Notes under the pieces: generated by a model | Databases searched by the model: none | What the model was told of the DNA's origin: nothing | Seen by the model: the letters and a program-made list of their open reading frames with translations, nothing else | NCBI GenBank assembly: GCA_964237235.1 | Contig: CAXSGY010000008.1 | Span: 62,001 to 126,000 of the forward strand | From: GCA-002050365 sp964237235 | Lineage (GTDB): Bacteria > Acidobacteriota > Blastocatellia > Pyrinomonadales > Pyrinomonadaceae | DNA length: 64,000 nucleotides | Direction of reading: 5' to 3' | In this document: positions 61,353-64,000 of the stretch, one piece after another | How the letters are laid out: each line of letters opens with the position of its first letter | Position numbering within the stretch: position 1 is the stretch's first letter | Made by a program: the position numbers and the translations under genes

Positions 61353-62870
61353 TTAAGCGGCTGCCGCCATTTTCTGCGCCTTTTCGCGCGCGTCTTCGAT
61401 GGTGCCGACCATATAGAAAGCCTGTTCGGGCATATCGTCGCATTTGCCTTCGATAATTTCGCGAAAGCCTTTGATCGTGTCTTCCACCTTGACGTATTTG
61501 CCCGGCAAGCCCGTAAATTTTTCGCCGACGAAAAACGGCTGCGAAAAATATCTCTGAACTTTACGGGCGCGCGAAACGGTCAATTTATCTTCTTCGCTCA
61601 ATTCGTCGAGACCTAAGATGGCGATGATGTCCTGCAAATCTTTGTAGCGTTGCAGAATCTGTTTGACCGACTGCGCCGTGTTGTAATGCTCGTCGCCGAC
61701 GATGGTTGGATCGAGAATACGCGAGTTACTTGCTAACGGGTCAACCGCCGGATAAATTCCGAGTTCGACGATTTGTCTGGACAGAGCCGTTACCGCATCG
61801 AGATGCGCGAAGGTCGTCGCCGGTGCCGGATCGGTGTAATCGTCCGCCGGAACATAGACGGCTTGAATCGAAGTGATCGCGCCGGTTTTGGTCGAAGTAA
61901 TGCGTTCCTGCATTTCGCCCATTTCGGTCGCCAGATTCGGCTGGTAACCGACCGCCGAAGGCATCCGTCCGAGCAGCGCGGACACTTCCGAACCGGCTTG
62001 CGTAAAGCGGAAAATATTGTCAACGAAGAAAAGCACGTCGTTGCCTTGATCACGAAAATATTCGGCAACCGTCAAACCCGACAACGCGACGCGCAGACGC
62101 GCTCCCGGCGGTTCGGTCATCTGTCCGAAAACGAGTGCCACTTTGGAATTTTTTAAGGAACCTTTATCGACCATCGGAAGATTAAAGCCGCCGTTTTCCT
62201 CCTTGTCCTTCATAAATTTTTCGCCGTAATCAATCACGCCCGATTCGACGAATTCTTCCAGAAGATCGAAGCCTTCGCGCGTGCGCTCGCCGACACCGGC
62301 GAATACCGAATAACCGCTGTGCGCTTTGGCGATATTGTTGATCAGTTCCTGAATCAAAACGGTTTTGCCAACGCCCGCGCCGCCGAACAAACCGATTTTT
62401 CCGCCGCGCAAAAACGGCTGAATCAAATCAATAACCTTGATTCCCGTCTCGAACATTTCGAGTTCGGTCGCTTGTTCGTCGAACGTCGGCGCGTGGCGGT
62501 GAATCGAAGCTCTCGTCTCAGAATCAACCGAGCCGAGTTCGTCCACCGAATCGCCGATGACGTTCATCACGCGTCCCAAAGTCGCTTCGCCGACCGGCAC
62601 GGTAATCGGACCGCCGGTGTCAATCGCCCGCATTCCGCGCACCATTCCGTCGGTCGGCAGCATCGAAACGGCGCGCACGCGACCTTCGCCCAAATGCTGC
62701 TGCACTTCGGCGATCACATTGATCGGCGTTTGGACATCGAAGCCTTCCGATGTAATTCTTAAAGCCTGATAAATCGGCGGTAAATAGTCGTTTGAAAATT
62801 CCACGTCAACGACCGGACCGATGATCTGCACGATTTGTCCGACTAGCTGACCGTTGCCATTATTAGCCAT
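61353..62870 (-). CDS. atpD: F0F1 ATP synthase beta subunit
   Basis: A 505-aa catalytic beta subunit: P-loop GLFGGAGVGKTVLIQELI, the GERTREG catalytic Glu, ALVFGQMTEPPGARLRV and the DELSEED loop. Complete. Only atpD and atpC are present, so the other subunits must be encoded elsewhere, as in several phyla with split ATP synthase operons. Confidence 0.98.
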   Translation of the reverse strand: MANNGNGQLVGQIVQIIGPVVDVEFSNDYLPPIYQALRITSEGFDVQTPINVIAEVQQHLGEGRVRAVSMLPTDGMVRGMRAIDTGGPITVPVGEATLGRVMNVIGDSVDELGSVDSETRASIHRHAPTFDEQATELEMFETGIKVIDLIQPFLRGGKIGLFGGAGVGKTVLIQELINNIAKAHSGYSVFAGVGERTREGFDLLEEFVESGVIDYGEKFMKDKEENGGFNLPMVDKGSLKNSKVALVFGQMTEPPGARLRVALSGLTVAEYFRDQGNDVLFFVDNIFRFTQAGSEVSALLGRMPSAVGYQPNLATEMGEMQERITSTKTGAITSIQAVYVPADDYTDPAPATTFAHLDAVTALSRQIVELGIYPAVDPLASNSRILDPTIVGDEHYNTAQSVKQILQRYKDLQDIIAILGLDELSEEDKLTVSRARKVQRYFSQPFFVGEKFTGLPGKYVKVEDTIKGFREIIEGKCDDMPEQAFYMVGTIEDAREKAQKMAAAA

Positions 62871-63234
62871 TTTTTATATTGCTCCTCAATAAATAGATCG
62901 TAAAAAAGGTATGATTACAAAGGAAATAGATTATCATACCGACTCGGCGGATGGCAAAAGAAGACGGCGAAACAGCAGGAAAGTAATTCTTCCGGTTTCG
63001 ATTTTCGATTGAAAAAAATCTCCGCCGAAAAAATGTTTGACGCGGCGAACGCACCAGCAATAGAATCAAATAGTAATTATTTGAACGGAGCGCGGACGGC
63101 TCATCCGCCAACGAGCGCGAGCGAAGTTGTTCGACTGCCTTCGCGCAACCTAACAACAACGGCGTGTCTTGCGCTCGGGTGCGGACGAGCCGTCCGCACA
63201 CCAATTGTTCGACAATACAAAAAGGAGATTCCTT
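62871..63234. other. Intergenic region with an inverted-repeat pair, no gene
   Basis: A 364-bp gap between divergent atpD and the M15 peptidase. It contains the inverted repeat described below. The right end gives AAAAAGGAGATT as ribosome binding site for the peptidase. Open frames here lack coding signs. Confidence 0.55.
63092..63197. repeat. Inverted repeat of a GCGGACGGCTCxTCCGC unit
   Basis: Two 17-bp units (63092-63108 and 63181-63197) are reverse complements with one mismatch, 72 bp apart. Each unit is itself nearly palindromic. The unit may belong to a repeat family of this genome, but only this locus was seen in the window. Confidence 0.65.
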
Positions 63235-64000
63235 ATGCCGCTGGATACCGAATACGTTTATATCGCCAGATTTTTTGATTCGCCGCTGTCAATCGCCATA
63301 ACTTTCGGCATCAACATCGTCGAACTTTACGCCGTCAATCCGCAGTGGAAAAACCGCGTATTGATTTTTTTTACCAACGGCGACGAAGTTATTCTGCCCG
63401 AATCGGTTATCAAATCACCGTTGTTTTATTTGAACCGATTTTTGCATTACGTCAAAGAGAGAAAAAAAGAAGCTCCGAAACCGAAAGTCTATCCGCCGAA
63501 CTGGTTTCCGCCCAAACCGCCGTTCGGTTCGCCGAGCAAGCCGCTGGAAACACTTCTGCAAAAGCTGGGCAACCCGAAATATACCGTTGACCAACCCGGC
63601 ACATATCATAGCCCGATTACCTTTCAAGATAATTGGGACAAACTGAATGTTTCAACCGTCAGCATTCCGCAATTAAACGGCGTTCCGTTTTATTCGCTCG
63701 GCAATAAACAAAAATGCAAGGGCAAAATCAGCTTTTACACAAAGGCGCATAAAGCCGTGCAGGAATTATTTATCGCCTGGGAAAAAGACGGTTTAATTCC
63801 GAAAATCCTCACTTTTGAAGGCTCATTCAATGCCCGCGTCATTAGAAAAACGCGGACGGCGAGCAATCACAGTTTCGGCACGGCTTTCGATATTAACGGT
63901 CCGTGGAACAAGGAAGACTCTTCTCCCGCGGCTATCGGCAAACAGGGCTGTCTGCTCGAATTGGTTCCGCGCGCGAGCGAACTCGGTTTTTACTGGGGCG
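63235..64000 (+). CDS. M15-type peptidoglycan peptidase, truncated by window end
   Basis: A partial gene (255 codons to the window edge) with an intact start and AAAAAGGAGATT upstream. The visible C-terminal part has the metal-binding SNHSFGTAFDIN (SxHxxGxAxD) of M15 D-Ala-D-Ala or L-Ala-D-Glu peptidases. It is preceded by a helical segment (YTKAHKAVQELFIAWEKDG) usual in endolysin-like members. There is no signal peptide. The N-terminal 130 residues are Pro-rich and not recognised. The last His ligand lies beyond the window. Its ribosome site matches that of the hydrolase at 10507. Confidence 0.8.
   Translation, partial: MPLDTEYVYIARFFDSPLSIAITFGINIVELYAVNPQWKNRVLIFFTNGDEVILPESVIKSPLFYLNRFLHYVKERKKEAPKPKVYPPNWFPPKPPFGSPSKPLETLLQKLGNPKYTVDQPGTYHSPITFQDNWDKLNVSTVSIPQLNGVPFYSLGNKQKCKGKISFYTKAHKAVQELFIAWEKDGLIPKILTFEGSFNARVIRKTRTASNHSFGTAFDINGPWNKEDSSPAAIGKQGCLLELVPRASELGFYWG

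Noticed and set aside
63009..63278. 89-codon plus-strand frame reading across the inverted repeat before the M15 peptidase
   Set aside because: It overlaps the peptidase start in another frame and is composed of repeat sequence.

Overview
The window reads as one continuous piece of a bacterial chromosome with moderate GC and AT-rich spacers. The gene set suggests an acidobacterium, probably class Blastocatellia and near Pyrinomonadaceae. This rests on recalled family distributions: secreted P-domain/FG-GAP and Ig/carboxypeptidase-regulatory proteins, a small bacterial microcompartment (BMC) locus, a cisplatin-type ATP-dependent ligase with its exonuclease, and stand-alone atpDC. No rRNA, tRNA or CRISPR was seen. 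It is not phylogenetic proof.

Layout. 0.5-10 kb: a secreted phosphodiesterase, twin metallophosphoesterases, a UbiD decarboxylase, 3-hydroxyacyl-CoA dehydrogenase, an asparagine-synthase homologue without its Cys nucleophile, thiolase and a fungal-type cytosine deaminase. 10-16 kb: two related alpha/beta-hydrolase-like proteins flank proline dehydrogenase and prolyl-tRNA synthetase, followed by an intact IS481-type element. 16-20.5 kb: a minus-strand DNA-repair operon of SNM1-like exonuclease, ATP-dependent ligase and a UvrC-like protein lacking the GIY-YIG domain. 20.5-28 kb: acyl-CoA dehydrogenase, a 38-aa membrane protein, then a six-gene minus-strand BMC operon (shell protein, acylating aldehyde dehydrogenase, VWA protein, zinc-ribbon membrane protein, second shell protein, FHA-PrsW protease).

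28-49.5 kb is mostly housekeeping: RodZ-like protein, GuaB, an ABC-F ATPase, a PpiC/SurA-like lipoprotein, L28, RidA, Rel, a TonB-ExbB-ExbD-ExbD system with a TPR lipoprotein, YajC-SecD-SecF downstream of Tgt, and Der. Two toxin-antitoxin pairs are threaded between tgt, a MauE-thioredoxin-thioredoxin fusion and der. 49.8-64 kb: secreted surface proteins, KdsD-type isomerase, ChaN-like and HemS-like haem proteins, a CsbD/YflT stress protein behind a near-perfect sigma-54 promoter, a deoxyhypusine-synthase-like protein, a secreted protein built from two 120-residue repeats, atpDC and a truncated M15 peptidase.

Functional links. Thiolase, hydroxyacyl-CoA dehydrogenase and acyl-CoA dehydrogenase fit short-chain acyl-CoA metabolism, and the BMC acylating aldehyde dehydrogenase would feed acyl-CoA to the same pool. 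TonB/Exb, ChaN and HemS suggest haem or iron uptake. A strong genome-scale feature is that many gaps carry long, nearly perfect inverted repeats whose arms differ from site to site.
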